From a virus, in the IMG/VR virus record IMGVR_UViG_3300003322_000642, positions 28,130 to 63,208 of that record: a DNA stretch of 35,079 bases. One strand, given 5' to 3'. Below the pieces are notes generated by a model. It saw only the letters and a program-made list of their open reading frames with translations, had not been told where the DNA came from and did no database searches. Within the stretch, counting starts at the first letter, position 1. Each line of letters starts with the position of its first letter. Below are positions 13,752 to 20,627 of this stretch, one piece after another. The position numbers were made by a program, and so were the translations under genes.

Positions 13752-13922
13752 TCAGGTACGCTCGTCTTGCCTGATCCTGAGTGCTTGGTGCTGGTTTACC
13801 GCGATCACGCAGATGGCATTTATGTAGTCGTTCGGGTGTTGCTGCATCAGGTCCTCCCACTCGTGTCCGGGAAGCCACATGCCGTTGTTTCGCCACACGA
13901 CGTAGTGGGCCGGCTCGCTCAC
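13752..13922 (-). CDS. Shortened paralog of the 13919 gene (56 aa)
   Basis: GTG start in a GTGA overlap with its upstream neighbour. The start HYVVWRNNGMWLPGHEWEDL and the middle AICVIAVNQHQAL match HYIVWRE...EWDAL and ACVLEATLNADQAE of the 13919-14218 product, so the two are tandem duplicates. After its TGA the same frame continues for 17 codons and ends SSYPEAW-TGA, echoing the HYPEAW end of the paralog. The original gene was therefore longer and has probably been cut by a nonsense change. Confidence 0.6.
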   Translation of the reverse strand: MSEPAHYVVWRNNGMWLPGHEWEDLMQQHPNDYINAICVIAVNQHQALRIRQDERT

Positions 13923-14218
13923 CACGCCTCCGGGTAGTGACCGCGCAGCATTGCCTTCTCCTGGTTCAAGGTTGCCTGATTGTGCTTGATCGTCTCAGGT
14001 TCGATCGGTTGCCAGAAGCTGTCCAGCAGAGCAATCTCCTCCGCCTGGTCAGCATTCAGTGTTGCTTCGAGCACGCAGGCGCCGCCGTACAGTTGGTCTT
14101 CGTTGAGGTTCTTTCCGAGCGCGTCCCATTCTTCGCCTTTGCAATGCGACGTGCTGTATCTCCCGTTGGAGTAGCGTTCTCTCCAGACAATGTAGTGTTT
14201 TGGCGTTGGCTTCTCCAT
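13919..14218 (-). CDS. Hypothetical protein (99 aa), tandem-duplicated family
   Basis: AGGAG 7 bases before the ATG. A small domain with conserved Trp positions (KHYIVWRERYSNG, GEEWDALGKN) followed by a helical C-terminal part (DQAEEIALLDSFWQPIEPE) and the end HYPEAW. It overlaps the start of a shorter paralog downstream. The Trp/Tyr-rich beginning resembles a small SH3-like or beta-barrel module, but no family is recognised. Confidence 0.65.
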   Translation of the reverse strand: MEKPTPKHYIVWRERYSNGRYSTSHCKGEEWDALGKNLNEDQLYGGACVLEATLNADQAEEIALLDSFWQPIEPETIKHNQATLNQEKAMLRGHYPEAW

Positions 14219-14251
14219 TCCGCGGCTCCTCTTGGGGATTGCCTCCCCTTT

Positions 14252-14416
14252 CTATAGATTCTTTACTTCTGTAAAACCGTAACGTTTTAAATACGCTCGA
14301 CGCTGCCGGCAGTGATAAGTCTTGTCAGCGGTATAATCCCGGTGCGCCAGTAGGTCGCGTTCTTTGTCCATCTGTTCTCGTGAGGCGCCTTCACCCCGCA
14401 CGGAGCGCCGGTGCAT
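14252..14416 (-). CDS. Small basic protein (54 aa)
   Basis: ATG overlaps the upstream stop (TGATG), showing coupling to the 14416-14736 gene. The product is very basic (MHRRSVRGEGASREQ, CRQRRAYLKRYG) with a central charged helix (DKERDLLAHRDYTADKTYH), so it may bind nucleic acid. The short length and single Cys give no family. A second stop-to-start gap of 33 bases leads to the next gene of the operon. Confidence 0.6.
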   Translation of the reverse strand: MHRRSVRGEGASREQMDKERDLLAHRDYTADKTYHCRQRRAYLKRYGFTEVKNL

Positions 14417-14736
14417 CAAATCCGTTTCAGCAGTTCCTCGTACTCCTTAAGTGCGATAGCGGCGAGTTCGGCGTTCTCGTTGAGGATGTCCGGCTCGTCG
14501 CGAATCATCAACCCAGCCGTGGTCATCACGAAGCCGATGTGTTCGATCTTCGTCCGAGCCTTGTTCACCAGCCTAATCAGCTCTGCCGGCATTGGCTGCT
14601 CCGCTTCGATTGCGTCGTCGATCGCCAGCTGGTTTTGGTTGGCCCAGTCGACAGCGGGTTTGGTGAAGCTGCGGTACAGCTGGAACTCCAGGTCGTTGAT
14701 GGGCCGCAGCCTGATACTCAGTTCCGGGGTTCGCAT
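14416..14736 (-). CDS. Hypothetical helical protein (106 aa)
   Basis: First gene of a five-gene minus-strand run. The ATG at 14736 has a perfect AAAGGAG 6 bases upstream, better than in-frame ATGs at 14763 and 14778. Mostly helical: INDLEFQLYRSFTKPAVDWA, AIEAEQPMPAELIRLVNKAR, ENAELAAIALKEYEELLKR. TATAAT just upstream (near 14779) is a likely -10. Not recognised. Confidence 0.65.
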   Translation of the reverse strand: MRTPELSIRLRPINDLEFQLYRSFTKPAVDWANQNQLAIDDAIEAEQPMPAELIRLVNKARTKIEHIGFVMTTAGLMIRDEPDILNENAELAAIALKEYEELLKRI

Positions 14737-15012
14737 GTCGCTCCTTTTAATTAGGTCAGTCATGACGTATCTTCTCAATTATAGCCAGGCGCGTCACAGG
14801 CAATGCATAAGTCGCCTGGGTCAAAACGGGCTTCTGGGGCGTCGGAGTTGCGAGTGTTGCGCGAGTATCAACCGGCTCAATCTGAGCGCGTATGCGTCGA
14901 TCTGATGCGTTTTCCGATGGGTTCTTGCGGGTTGGTATGCTGTGCTGACATAGCTCATCAGGAGATCAGCATTTGATCAGCACTTATTCCGCATTAAAGG
15001 ATATGTATGTCA

Positions 15013-15040
15013 TTGAAAATAAAAGGATTTTATTTATAGA
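15013..15040 (+). promoter_or_regulatory. Promoter of the secreted Cys-rich protein
   Basis: TTGAAA (15013-15018), 16-base spacer, TATAGA (15035-15040) in strongly AT-rich DNA (about 14960-15110) that contrasts with the GC-rich neighbours. The rest of 14779-15157 holds no gene; a direct repeat GATCAGCA-TTT-GATCAGCA lies at about 14965. Confidence 0.5.
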
Positions 15041-15157
15041 TATGCATAACTCCTAAATGTAAACAATCCATGGCAAATAGTTTATTTGTTATTACGGTTT
15101 TATGGTAAGTTTCCCCTGTCCAAGCTGGACATGTCGATAACAAACCGGAGGTTCAAA

Positions 15158-15538
15158 ATGCGCAAGATCTACCTTGTTGCCTCATTGAGCGCGGTGTTAA
15201 TGGTCCCCAACTTGCCTGCTACTGCAGATCCCGGCGATTCATGTACCAGAAACGCCGACTGTGATAACGGCGAGCACTGTCGAGATCAGGTTTGTGTTGC
15301 AAGAAAAACTAGGCCCGTCGTAGAAAGAGAGGAGACAAATACGTCTTCGACGACGACTCTGCCTTCTCCTCCGCCGCCTCCGAAGTGCCCCGGTTTGGCT
15401 AATGGATATACCTTGACATGTCAGCTAAGTAACGGGCAGGTTTACAATTTGTGTGGCATTTATGGTGCCATCCCGACAACCGTTGGATCGCCATGTCATA
15501 TAGGTATGGCTTGGGGTGTTGCTATACCTCAACAATAA
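15158..15538 (+). CDS. Secreted Cys-rich protein (126 aa)
   Basis: GGAGG 6 bases before ATG; signal peptide (residues 1-23, cleavage after PATA). The mature start has a compact knot-like Cys cluster (DSCTRNADCDNGEHC then RDQVC), a pattern seen in EB/WAP-like and Myxococcus-type Cys-rich modules. A Thr/Ser/Pro linker (STTTLPSPPPPP) leads to a second domain with four Cys (PGLANGYTLTCQL, CGIYGA, SPCHIG). Several disulfides are expected, so it is exported. Lone plus-strand gene in AT-rich DNA, probably a lysogenic-conversion type or recently acquired gene (inference). Confidence 0.7.
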   Translation: MRKIYLVASLSAVLMVPNLPATADPGDSCTRNADCDNGEHCRDQVCVARKTRPVVEREETNTSSTTTLPSPPPPPKCPGLANGYTLTCQLSNGQVYNLCGIYGAIPTTVGSPCHIGMAWGVAIPQQ

Positions 15539-15777
15539 ACGTCGTTGTTCGCTTGGATAATTTCCAATGCACGCCAATGCACGAGCATCGCCAGTCGGGC
15601 GTGGTAGCCAACGATCGGCCAGGGCTGCTCCTGGTCGCCGGCGAGCACGGCGCTCGCCTCGGTCTCGTCGTCAACGCCGGCCCGACTCATGATGTCCTTA
15701 ATCGCGACCTGGAGGTTGTCGATCCGGGCGGCCGAGCACAGCATGTCCTCGGTGATCATCTTGGCGATATTCATCAT
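15529..15777 (-). CDS. Small hypothetical protein (82 aa)
   Basis: Tail-to-tail 10-base overlap with the plus-strand secreted protein. GAGGGG lies 3-5 bases before the ATGATG start, so the second ATG is possible. Helical, with VAIKDIMSRAGVDDETEASA and HARLAMLVHWRALEIIQ. It follows the 15784 gene by six bases in one operon. No family recognised. Confidence 0.65.
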   Translation of the reverse strand: MMNIAKMITEDMLCSAARIDNLQVAIKDIMSRAGVDDETEASAVLAGDQEQPWPIVGYHARLAMLVHWRALEIIQANNDVYC

Positions 15778-15783
15778 CGCCCC

Positions 15784-16053
15784 TCAGTCGATGTAGTAAT
15801 TACCGCAGTATTCGATGACGCCGACGACCTGCTCCTTCGTCAGGGAGGATTGCGTGAACATGATGCGCTTAGCGAAGTCGGTCGAGTAATCGCGCCAGGC
15901 GGTCTCGAGGACCGTGCCGTCAATGTCGATCACGAACAGGCGTTCGCGCACCTTGCCGTCTTCGATCCGGGTTTGCACGAAGCCTTTCAGCAGCGGTTTG
16001 GATTTGTTCTGCTCGGCGCGAATGGCGAGCAAGGCGCGTGGTGGTCGTGTCAT
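15784..16053 (-). CDS. Small hypothetical protein (89 aa)
   Basis: GAAGGG 5 bases before the ATG. A basic N-terminus (TRPPRALLAIRAEQNKSKP) is followed by a beta-rich centre (LFVIDIDGTVLETAWRDY). VIDIDGTVLET superficially recalls HAD-family motif I (DxDGT) but the rest of a HAD fold is absent at this length, so no phosphatase activity is claimed. The leader carries ACCATATCGACA, similar to the 12787 leader. First gene of a two-gene operon. Confidence 0.65.
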   Translation of the reverse strand: MTRPPRALLAIRAEQNKSKPLLKGFVQTRIEDGKVRERLFVIDIDGTVLETAWRDYSTDFAKRIMFTQSSLTKEQVVGVIEYCGNYYID

Positions 16054-16188
16054 GGTTTCCCTTCTATGCGCTGGGCGCTGTGTCGATATGGTTATTTTCT
16101 CAACACGAGACAGGCGATAGAGACAGGCGGACCGGCGCCCTAGAAGCAGCCAAAGTCCGCGTATTCCGTCTGCGTCATCGGCAGTTGT

Positions 16189-16344
16189 TCAGCGCCAGTC
16201 AAGCTCATGGTTTTCTCCTGGTGGGTATTCGACCAGCAGGCGCCGGTATGCCTGCGGGTGCATTCGAATTGTGGTTTCTTCGCGCCGGCCATCCTCATGC
16301 TCGAGGATTACCGGCACGTCGATCAGCTCGGGTCGCGAATCCAT
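16189..16344 (-). CDS. Small hypothetical protein (51 aa)
   Basis: Starts inside the end of the 16323 gene (22-base overlap), with beta-strand sequence DVPVILEHEDGRREETTIRM and a short C-terminal helix. A GTG nine codons later is an alternative start. Just downstream an apparent 12-codon reading frame (16151-16189) exists but is not supported by a ribosome site. Function unknown. Confidence 0.5.
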   Translation of the reverse strand: MDSRPELIDVPVILEHEDGRREETTIRMHPQAYRRLLVEYPPGENHELDWR

Positions 16345-16517
16345 TGCGCCTGGTACATTGTGTCGCCGACGGTCAGCACGTCCTCGCCGGTCTCCTCCAG
16401 CGTGGTGATCCAAGCGCGGTCCGCGGGCGACCAACGCGGGTCGTCAGCGGGCATCGAGCGGACCGCATGCCAGCCCTTAAAGTCGCATTTGCGGTGTTCC
16501 GTAATTAAGGTTTTCAT
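16323..16517 (-). CDS. Small hypothetical protein (64 aa)
   Basis: GAGGGA is 4 bases before the second of two adjacent ATGs, favouring MKTLITEHRKCDFKG. Trp/Asp-rich compact sequence (GWHAVRSMPADDPRW, DRAWITTLEETGED, GDTMYQAQWIRDPS), probably a small beta protein. It is the first gene behind the operator promoter at 16578-16599 and overlaps the next gene. Not recognised. Confidence 0.6.
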   Translation of the reverse strand: MKTLITEHRKCDFKGWHAVRSMPADDPRWSPADRAWITTLEETGEDVLTVGDTMYQAQWIRDPS

Positions 16518-16577
16518 CATTCCCTCATTTGTTGTCGATGCGCTCATTGTCGCGTCCAAGCGTAGGCAACACAATGC

Positions 16578-16599
16578 TCACTGATGACTTATTATCATA
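16578..16599 (-). promoter_or_regulatory. -10 box and AAGTCA-type operator
   Basis: Minus strand TATGAT (16599-16594), two bases, then AAGTCA-TCAG-TGA. The -10 overlaps the stop codon of the upstream kinase-like gene. The -35 is weak. Confidence 0.55.
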
Positions 16600-17212
16600 A
16601 GCGCCAGCCGCGTGCTTCATTGAACTTACCTAACGCCACCTCGCCCACGATCACATCGTTCAGGACAATCGTGTCGTCGCGCAGCATCAGGTTGGCCTTG
16701 TGGAAGTCCAGCACGCCCTCGTGGTCGCCGGCGAACAGGGCCAACTCGCCCAACCCCTCACGCATGCGCTCGGACAGATCGTCGCCGGCGGCCAGCTCCT
16801 GCAGCGCGCGGTAGCTCGCCACATGGCCCTCGGTCGTGCGCCAGCGGTGCCGCGACCACGTCGCGTCCACGAGGTTGACCAGCACTTCCGCATCCCGCTT
16901 CACCTCGCACGGCGAACCACGCAGGATCGGCTGCAGCTTTTCCACCTCGAACAGGTACAGCGCATCGCCACCGCTGGTTTCCCCGATGTCGCGCCAGTCG
17001 TTGACCAGACATGGGAAGTGCTCGCCTTGCGGACGCAGATGGCCGGCAGCGTATTCATAGGACACGGGGTCGCAGGTCAGCTTGAGGACCGTGCCGCCAT
17101 TGTCGTACACGGCGCAGAAGGCGCCGCGACCCAAGCGCGGTAGCCCTACCAATGCTGGATGGTGTAATGCCGCACGCACGCCGGGATCCTTCAGCTTCAG
17201 GTAGGTACTCAC
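16595..17212 (-). CDS. Protein-kinase/APH-fold protein (205 aa)
   Basis: Small kinase-like fold: Gly-rich loop LGRGAFCAVYDN (27-38), candidate ATP lysine K44 in TVLKLT, candidate partner Glu E53, and the catalytic loop LDFHKANLML, where D169 and N174 keep the D-x4-N spacing and H171 matches the DLHPGN form of aminoglycoside/Kdo kinases. LND (D186) would be the metal-binding DFG equivalent. At 205 residues it is shorter than usual, mainly in the C-lobe. GTG start in a GTGA overlap with the upstream gene. It may phosphorylate a host protein or small molecule during infection (inference). Confidence 0.65.
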   Translation of the reverse strand: MSTYLKLKDPGVRAALHHPALVGLPRLGRGAFCAVYDNGGTVLKLTCDPVSYEYAAGHLRPQGEHFPCLVNDWRDIGETSGGDALYLFEVEKLQPILRGSPCEVKRDAEVLVNLVDATWSRHRWRTTEGHVASYRALQELAAGDDLSERMREGLGELALFAGDHEGVLDFHKANLMLRDDTIVLNDVIVGEVALGKFNEARGWRL

Positions 17213-17463
17213 GCCACGACCCTGCGAATGTCGCCAACGTGAATCCGCATGCAATTCTCGCGACTGTTGATGTCCAGCGTATCGAGATGAAAGGCTTCGC
17301 GCACCTTGTCGGCGTCAGCCCGGTCACGCTGGTCTGCTTTCTCCACGTCAGCGTTGCACTCGGCTGTATTCCAGAGGTGGTCACGCTCACCGCGGCCGGC
17401 GTCGAACTCGGCCAGGGCCTGCTTAGTGCGCGTGAAATCGCGCTTCTTGATCGACATATCCAT
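17209..17463 (-). CDS. Small charged protein (84 aa)
   Basis: GAGGAG 5 bases before the ATG at 17463; an earlier GTG at 17469 overlaps the previous stop. Highly charged helical sequence (KKRDFTRTKQALAEFDAGRG, then ECNADVEKADQRDRADADKV) suggests a coiled or extended protein, ending IHVGDIRRVVA. Middle gene between a beta-rich protein and the kinase-like protein in one operon. Function unknown. Confidence 0.65.
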   Translation of the reverse strand: MDMSIKKRDFTRTKQALAEFDAGRGERDHLWNTAECNADVEKADQRDRADADKVREAFHLDTLDINSRENCMRIHVGDIRRVVA

Positions 17464-17465
17464 GC

Positions 17466-17693
17466 TCACTCCTCGCCGAGGTTAATGTTCGTGGTGGCGC
17501 TCCAAGTACCATCCACGTACAGATTGACGAACATACCAACCGGCAGGGAGTCGGCGGTGATCTCATAGGCTTGCCCGTCGTCCAGCTTCGTTTCGCGCGT
17601 CTGCATGCCGATACGCTTGCCCTTGTTGATCTCGTCCAGCGCGCGCAGCGCATCCTTTTCCGACAGATCGACCTCGATCGTTTTCCTTGTCAT
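17466..17693 (-). CDS. Small hypothetical protein (75 aa)
   Basis: First gene of the operon that ends with the kinase-like protein. AGGGAAA precedes the ATG, at the end of a leader hairpin. Sequence begins TRKTIEVDLSEKDALRALD, then beta strands (AYEITADSLPVGMFVNLYVD) and GTWSATTNINLGEE. The compact beta protein is not recognised. An in-frame upstream ATG (17720) falls in the leader and is unlikely. Confidence 0.65.
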   Translation of the reverse strand: MTRKTIEVDLSEKDALRALDEINKGKRIGMQTRETKLDDGQAYEITADSLPVGMFVNLYVDGTWSATTNINLGEE

Positions 17694-17701
17694 TTTGTTT
17701 T

Positions 17702-17732
17702 CCCTGTGTGATGGTCGCACATCGCGACAGGG
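17702..17732 (-). promoter_or_regulatory. Leader hairpin that can hide the RBS
   Basis: CCCTGT can pair with ACAGGG, and ACAGGG contains the ribosome site of the 17693 gene. A competing inner stem GTCGC/GCGAC uses part of the same strand. Two mutually exclusive folds are therefore possible. Confidence 0.45.
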
Positions 17733-17740
17733 AGATAGTA

Positions 17741-17777
17741 AGTCATTCGTGATCTATAATCAAGTCATCGATGACTT
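17741..17777 (-). promoter_or_regulatory. Double operator promoter
   Basis: A perfect 16-base palindrome AAGTCATCGATGACTT (17762-17777) lies upstream of the -10 TATAGA, and a second imperfect copy (17741-17754) just downstream, so the -10 is sandwiched between two sites. It faces the 17693 operon. The plus-strand gene at 17988 is about 210 bases away with no gene between. Confidence 0.6.
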
Positions 17778-17987
17778 ATCTTCATGGATCCGCTCACATT
17801 AGCCAAGGACGCGGCCAGAAGCGATCACAGCTGTCGGAACTCGGGCTGGTGCGCAGATATGCACTCCCCTGATCCAGTCGCTCACAGCATGTTTTAAGGG
17901 TTGGACGGTAGACGCATCACGATACCGCTTGCAGCGAACCGACGACCTGAGCCAAGATGACGCTTCTATCAACATTGTGGAGATTAC

Positions 17988-18224
17988 ATGGCAAAACCAG
18001 TCTATGACGTAGCGCGCGAAGCGCTGGCAACTCTCGAGTTCTTCCAAACGACCTATTCGAGCGGTGAGGAGTTCCAGCGTGTTCACGCACACGTCGTCGG
18101 TGTTCTGCGCGCCCAGGCCCAGAACTACAACAGCAACATCGGAGACAAGAAGTTCCTGCTCGGCCTTGCCGACACGCTTGTGGAAGCGAATAAACCAGGC
18201 GAATACGTTTCGCGCCAAGGATAA
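17988..18224 (+). CDS. Small hypothetical protein (78 aa)
   Basis: Isolated plus-strand gene with GGAG 6 bases before the ATG. Helical (YDVAREALATLEFFQTTYSS, EEFQRVHAHVVGVLRAQAQN) with a basic middle and C-terminus; no Cys or signal. It shares a bidirectional terminator with the minus-strand 18265 gene. Resembles the many small unannotated early phage proteins in form only. Confidence 0.65.
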   Translation: MAKPVYDVAREALATLEFFQTTYSSGEEFQRVHAHVVGVLRAQAQNYNSNIGDKKFLLGLADTLVEANKPGEYVSRQG

Positions 18225-18241
18225 GTCCAGCTAGGGCAAAA

Positions 18242-18258
18242 GGCGCCCTTCGGGCGCC
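18242..18258. terminator. Bidirectional terminator
   Basis: GGCGCCC-TTC-GGGCGCC, with TTTT on the minus-strand side, between the convergent 17988 and 18265 genes. Confidence 0.85.
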
Positions 18259-18264
18259 AAACGA

Positions 18265-18609
18265 TCACCACGCCGCTAAGGGTGCTGCTGCAGGACGATC
18301 CTTGCCCACACCGATTGGTGCCACGACGGGCTTCTGCTTGGGCAGCACCGGCATCAAAAAGCCGGGATGAATACGCCACTGACCACGCCCGATCGGATTG
18401 CCATACTCGTCGCACTCGTGCGCCAGGTAGTTCTTCGGCCCCTTGCCAGTAATCTTCAAGAGAATGTCACGGTCGTGCTTCTCCGAATAGAAGCTCGCCA
18501 GCTTGCCTGGGGCGAAGATGCGGCCGCGCCGCAGCTTAAATTCCTCATCGACCTGCATCTTGAGGCGCACCAGCGCGTCGTCGGGTAAGGCTTTCAGTTT
18601 GTCGTTCAT
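18265..18609 (-). CDS. Hypothetical protein (114 aa)
   Basis: ATGA overlap with the GIY-YIG gene and AAAGGAAAG upstream. A helical start (NDKLKALPDDALVRLKMQVD) is followed by a beta-rich centre (GKLASFYSEKHDRDILLKIT), then HECDEYGNPIGRGQWRIHPG and a Pro-rich tail. The central GRIFAPGKLASF and ILLKITGKG pattern suggests a small barrel that might bind nucleic acid, but no family is recognised. It may have been the original gene beside which the endonuclease inserted. Confidence 0.65.
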   Translation of the reverse strand: MNDKLKALPDDALVRLKMQVDEEFKLRRGRIFAPGKLASFYSEKHDRDILLKITGKGPKNYLAHECDEYGNPIGRGQWRIHPGFLMPVLPKQKPVVAPIGVGKDRPAAAPLAAW

Positions 18610-19505
18610 GCGGCTTTCCTTTCTTGCGAGGCAGTCGCCTCGTTGTAGATTTTGATGACGATGGCGGGGAACCACTGGTAGCTCGGCTCCGCGCCTTCTT
18701 TCCTGCTACTGAGCGTCGGCACCTTGTCCTCGGTAAGACGCTTCGCGATCTTGGAGAACGACAGCCCCTCCTCTTTGAGGGCAACGATCCGATCAGCGAC
18801 CTCCTTGCGTCGGGCGGCCAGGGTCGCCTTGCGGGACTCGACCATCTTGGCCCGAATGTCCGGGGTGATGACGTTCGTCGTTCGGCTGCGCTCCAAGAGC
18901 CGCTGGTAGTTCTCGTCGGAGAGCGGCTTGCCCTTCAAGGCAGCGCGCAGCTTCTCCTTTGTCGCTTCAGTGGTCACGCGCTTACGGCCGGCGGCGCCGA
19001 TCTTCGCGCGAGTCTCCTCACTGACCACCTTGCCGATCTGCGACTGTGCGATCTTGCGGCGGTGCTCCTCGGTGAAGATCCGACCCTCTGCCCTTGCCTT
19101 GCGCAGCGCGTCGGACAGCGCCTTGCGGTGCTCAGGACTCATGGGTGCGCGCGCCTTTGCCTTCGCGCTCATCTTGGCTCGCACCTCCGGCGGGTGCGGG
19201 ACACCGCAGCGGGAACCAGCGACCGGCGCAGTGTTGTAGCCATAGTCGCCGTTAGTGGCACGACGCTCGTCCATGATCCGCTGCTCCTCGCGCAGCAGAT
19301 CGTCCACGCTGCACTCGACCAGGATCTTGAAAACGAAGGCGTCCTCGCCATCCAGATTCCAGGCACGCTGCAGGTGTTGGCTGTGGTGCTTGCCGGCCCG
19401 CAGGTCGTTGCGGTGGATTCGCCAGCGCAGCGCGATGTTCTGCGAGCTGCCGATGTACTCCTTACCGTCAACCGTGTTCTGAATGGAATAAACGCCGCTT
19501 GTCAT
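18606..19505 (-). CDS. GIY-YIG homing endonuclease
   Basis: Free-standing homing endonuclease of the Seg/I-TevI type. The GIY-YIG nuclease fills residues 1-95: GVYSIQN at 4-10, YIGSSQNI at 17-24, catalytic Arg27, and Glu73/74 in LLREEQR. Then come repeated NUMOD3-like basic helices (SPEHRKALSDALRKAR, TEEHRRKIAQSQIGK, SEETRAKIGAAGRK) that would grip DNA. A C-terminal helix-turn-helix-like segment (VALKEEGLSFSKIAKRLTED) resembles recombinase DNA-binding ends. It probably spreads itself between related phages by cutting a nearby site. Its own operator lies upstream. Confidence 0.9.
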   Translation of the reverse strand: MTSGVYSIQNTVDGKEYIGSSQNIALRWRIHRNDLRAGKHHSQHLQRAWNLDGEDAFVFKILVECSVDDLLREEQRIMDERRATNGDYGYNTAPVAGSRCGVPHPPEVRAKMSAKAKARAPMSPEHRKALSDALRKARAEGRIFTEEHRRKIAQSQIGKVVSEETRAKIGAAGRKRVTTEATKEKLRAALKGKPLSDENYQRLLERSRTTNVITPDIRAKMVESRKATLAARRKEVADRIVALKEEGLSFSKIAKRLTEDKVPTLSSRKEGAEPSYQWFPAIVIKIYNEATASQERKAA

Positions 19506-19562
19506 CGTAGGGTTCCCAAAGAGTAAAACTTGATCTTAGGATGCCGCCGGGGCCGCATCAAT

Positions 19563-19578
19563 AAGTCACCGATGACTG
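19563..19578 (-). promoter_or_regulatory. AAGTCA-type operator of GIY-YIG gene
   Basis: CAGTCA-TCGG-TGACTT on the minus strand, 58 bases before the endonuclease ATG, with CTATAGG directly upstream as a possible -10. Confidence 0.55.
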
Positions 19579-19584
19579 CCTATA

Positions 19585-19603
19585 GTGAGCGCAAAGCGCC
19601 CAC
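19585..19603 (-). terminator. Hairpin after 19614 gene
   Basis: GTGGGCGC-TTT-GCGCTCAC on the minus strand, 11 bases after the stop; one G-T pair, no T-run. Confidence 0.5.
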
Positions 19604-19613
19604 CTTTCGGTCC

Positions 19614-20627
19614 TTACACCAGTCCGAGTTGTGCGTTCACCGCCTGGAGCATGATCGAGTTCGGATTGGGAACCATTTGGCCCTTGGTCTTGATCACCAT
19701 CCCGAGTTCAGGCAAAGCCATGAACATTTGCGAAGCCTGAGACCGCGCGGTGCCCATGCTGTACGGCTTGGCCAGGAGATCCAGTTGCAGGTTACCCTTG
19801 TCGCCGGAAGTCAGCGCGCCATCCTTCGCGAGCACCGTGAACGTGCGGCGCAGCACTTCGTTCAGGCCGTCGGCATCCTTTCCGCTTGCGAGCCAGGTGA
19901 CCAGCATGGTGATCTTGTCCTTCACCTTGTCGGCGATCGCCTCGCGGTCATTCATACGCTCGACGAAGGCGTCACGCTTGATCTCGTTGGCGACCGAATC
20001 CAGGTCGAAGATCAAGTAGTCGTTCGCCTTCGCGCCCAGCTTGGCGATCAAGAGATCACCTGGCTTGTGCGTCACCGAGGTCGGACGCGGTTCCTTCGGT
20101 GCCTTCGGCTCTTTCTCTTTCTTTGCCCGCGCTTTCTTCGGCTTCTCCTGGTCGGTCACCGCGGCAGCGTCGGTCTGCGGCGCATCGCCCTCGCCGGCCG
20201 CTTCCGGTGCTTCTTGCTCGGCGTACAACTGTTGCTTGGCCTCGATGCGCGCGGCGGCGCTGGCGACATCCTCGAGCAGGTCATCCAGCGGGTCAGCGTC
20301 GGCTACTTTCGCGACCGGGTCGTCTGCGGCTGCGGGCGGGACGCTCACTTCTTCGAGCAGGCTGTCGAGCGGATCGGCATCAGCCGCTTCCGCGTTCATC
20401 GACGCGACGGTGTCGGCAGCTTGCGCGCTGATGTCATCGATCAGATCGTCGGCTGCGCTGACCACTTCCGGCTCGATGATCTCGCCGGTGGTGTCGCCGA
20501 TGGTCGGGTCGTTGCCCTCCAGTTCTTCGAGTAGCCCAGCCAGCACGGTGTCTTCCGGGGCCGCGACCACACCGATGTCGACTGCGGTCGTCATGTTGAA
20601 AGTAATGTCTTCGATATTCTTCGCCAT
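19614..20627 (-). CDS. Acidic two-part phage protein (337 aa)
   Basis: Residues 1-150 are very acidic and low in complexity, with the repeated motif ADPLDSLLEEV / ADPLDDLLEDV (near 85 and 110). Residues 160-185 form a Lys/Pro-rich basic linker (KPKKARAKKEKEPKAPKEPR). Residues 190-337 form a folded domain (GDLLIAKLGAKANDYLIFDL, LNEVLRRTFTVLAKDGALTS). An AGGGAG site supports this ATG over a longer frame. The repeated LDxLLE helices look like short linear binding motifs, for example for a clamp or polymerase (speculative). A scaffold or replication accessory is possible; no family recognised. Confidence 0.75.
   Translation of the reverse strand: MAKNIEDITFNMTTAVDIGVVAAPEDTVLAGLLEELEGNDPTIGDTTGEIIEPEVVSAADDLIDDISAQAADTVASMNAEAADADPLDSLLEEVSVPPAAADDPVAKVADADPLDDLLEDVASAAARIEAKQQLYAEQEAPEAAGEGDAPQTDAAAVTDQEKPKKARAKKEKEPKAPKEPRPTSVTHKPGDLLIAKLGAKANDYLIFDLDSVANEIKRDAFVERMNDREAIADKVKDKITMLVTWLASGKDADGLNEVLRRTFTVLAKDGALTSGDKGNLQLDLLAKPYSMGTARSQASQMFMALPELGMVIKTKGQMVPNPNSIMLQAVNAQLGLV

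Noticed and set aside
13602-13922. UGA stop recoding (TGA read as Trp)
   Set aside because: Apparent read-through is local to a duplicated gene; many other genes end cleanly at TGA with coupled starts, so the standard code applies.
15784-16053. HAD-family phosphatase from VIDIDGTVLET
   Set aside because: Only motif I is similar; 89 residues cannot hold the remaining HAD motifs.
16151-16189. 12-codon peptide MTQTEYADFGCF
   Set aside because: No ribosome site, very short, and no repetition elsewhere.
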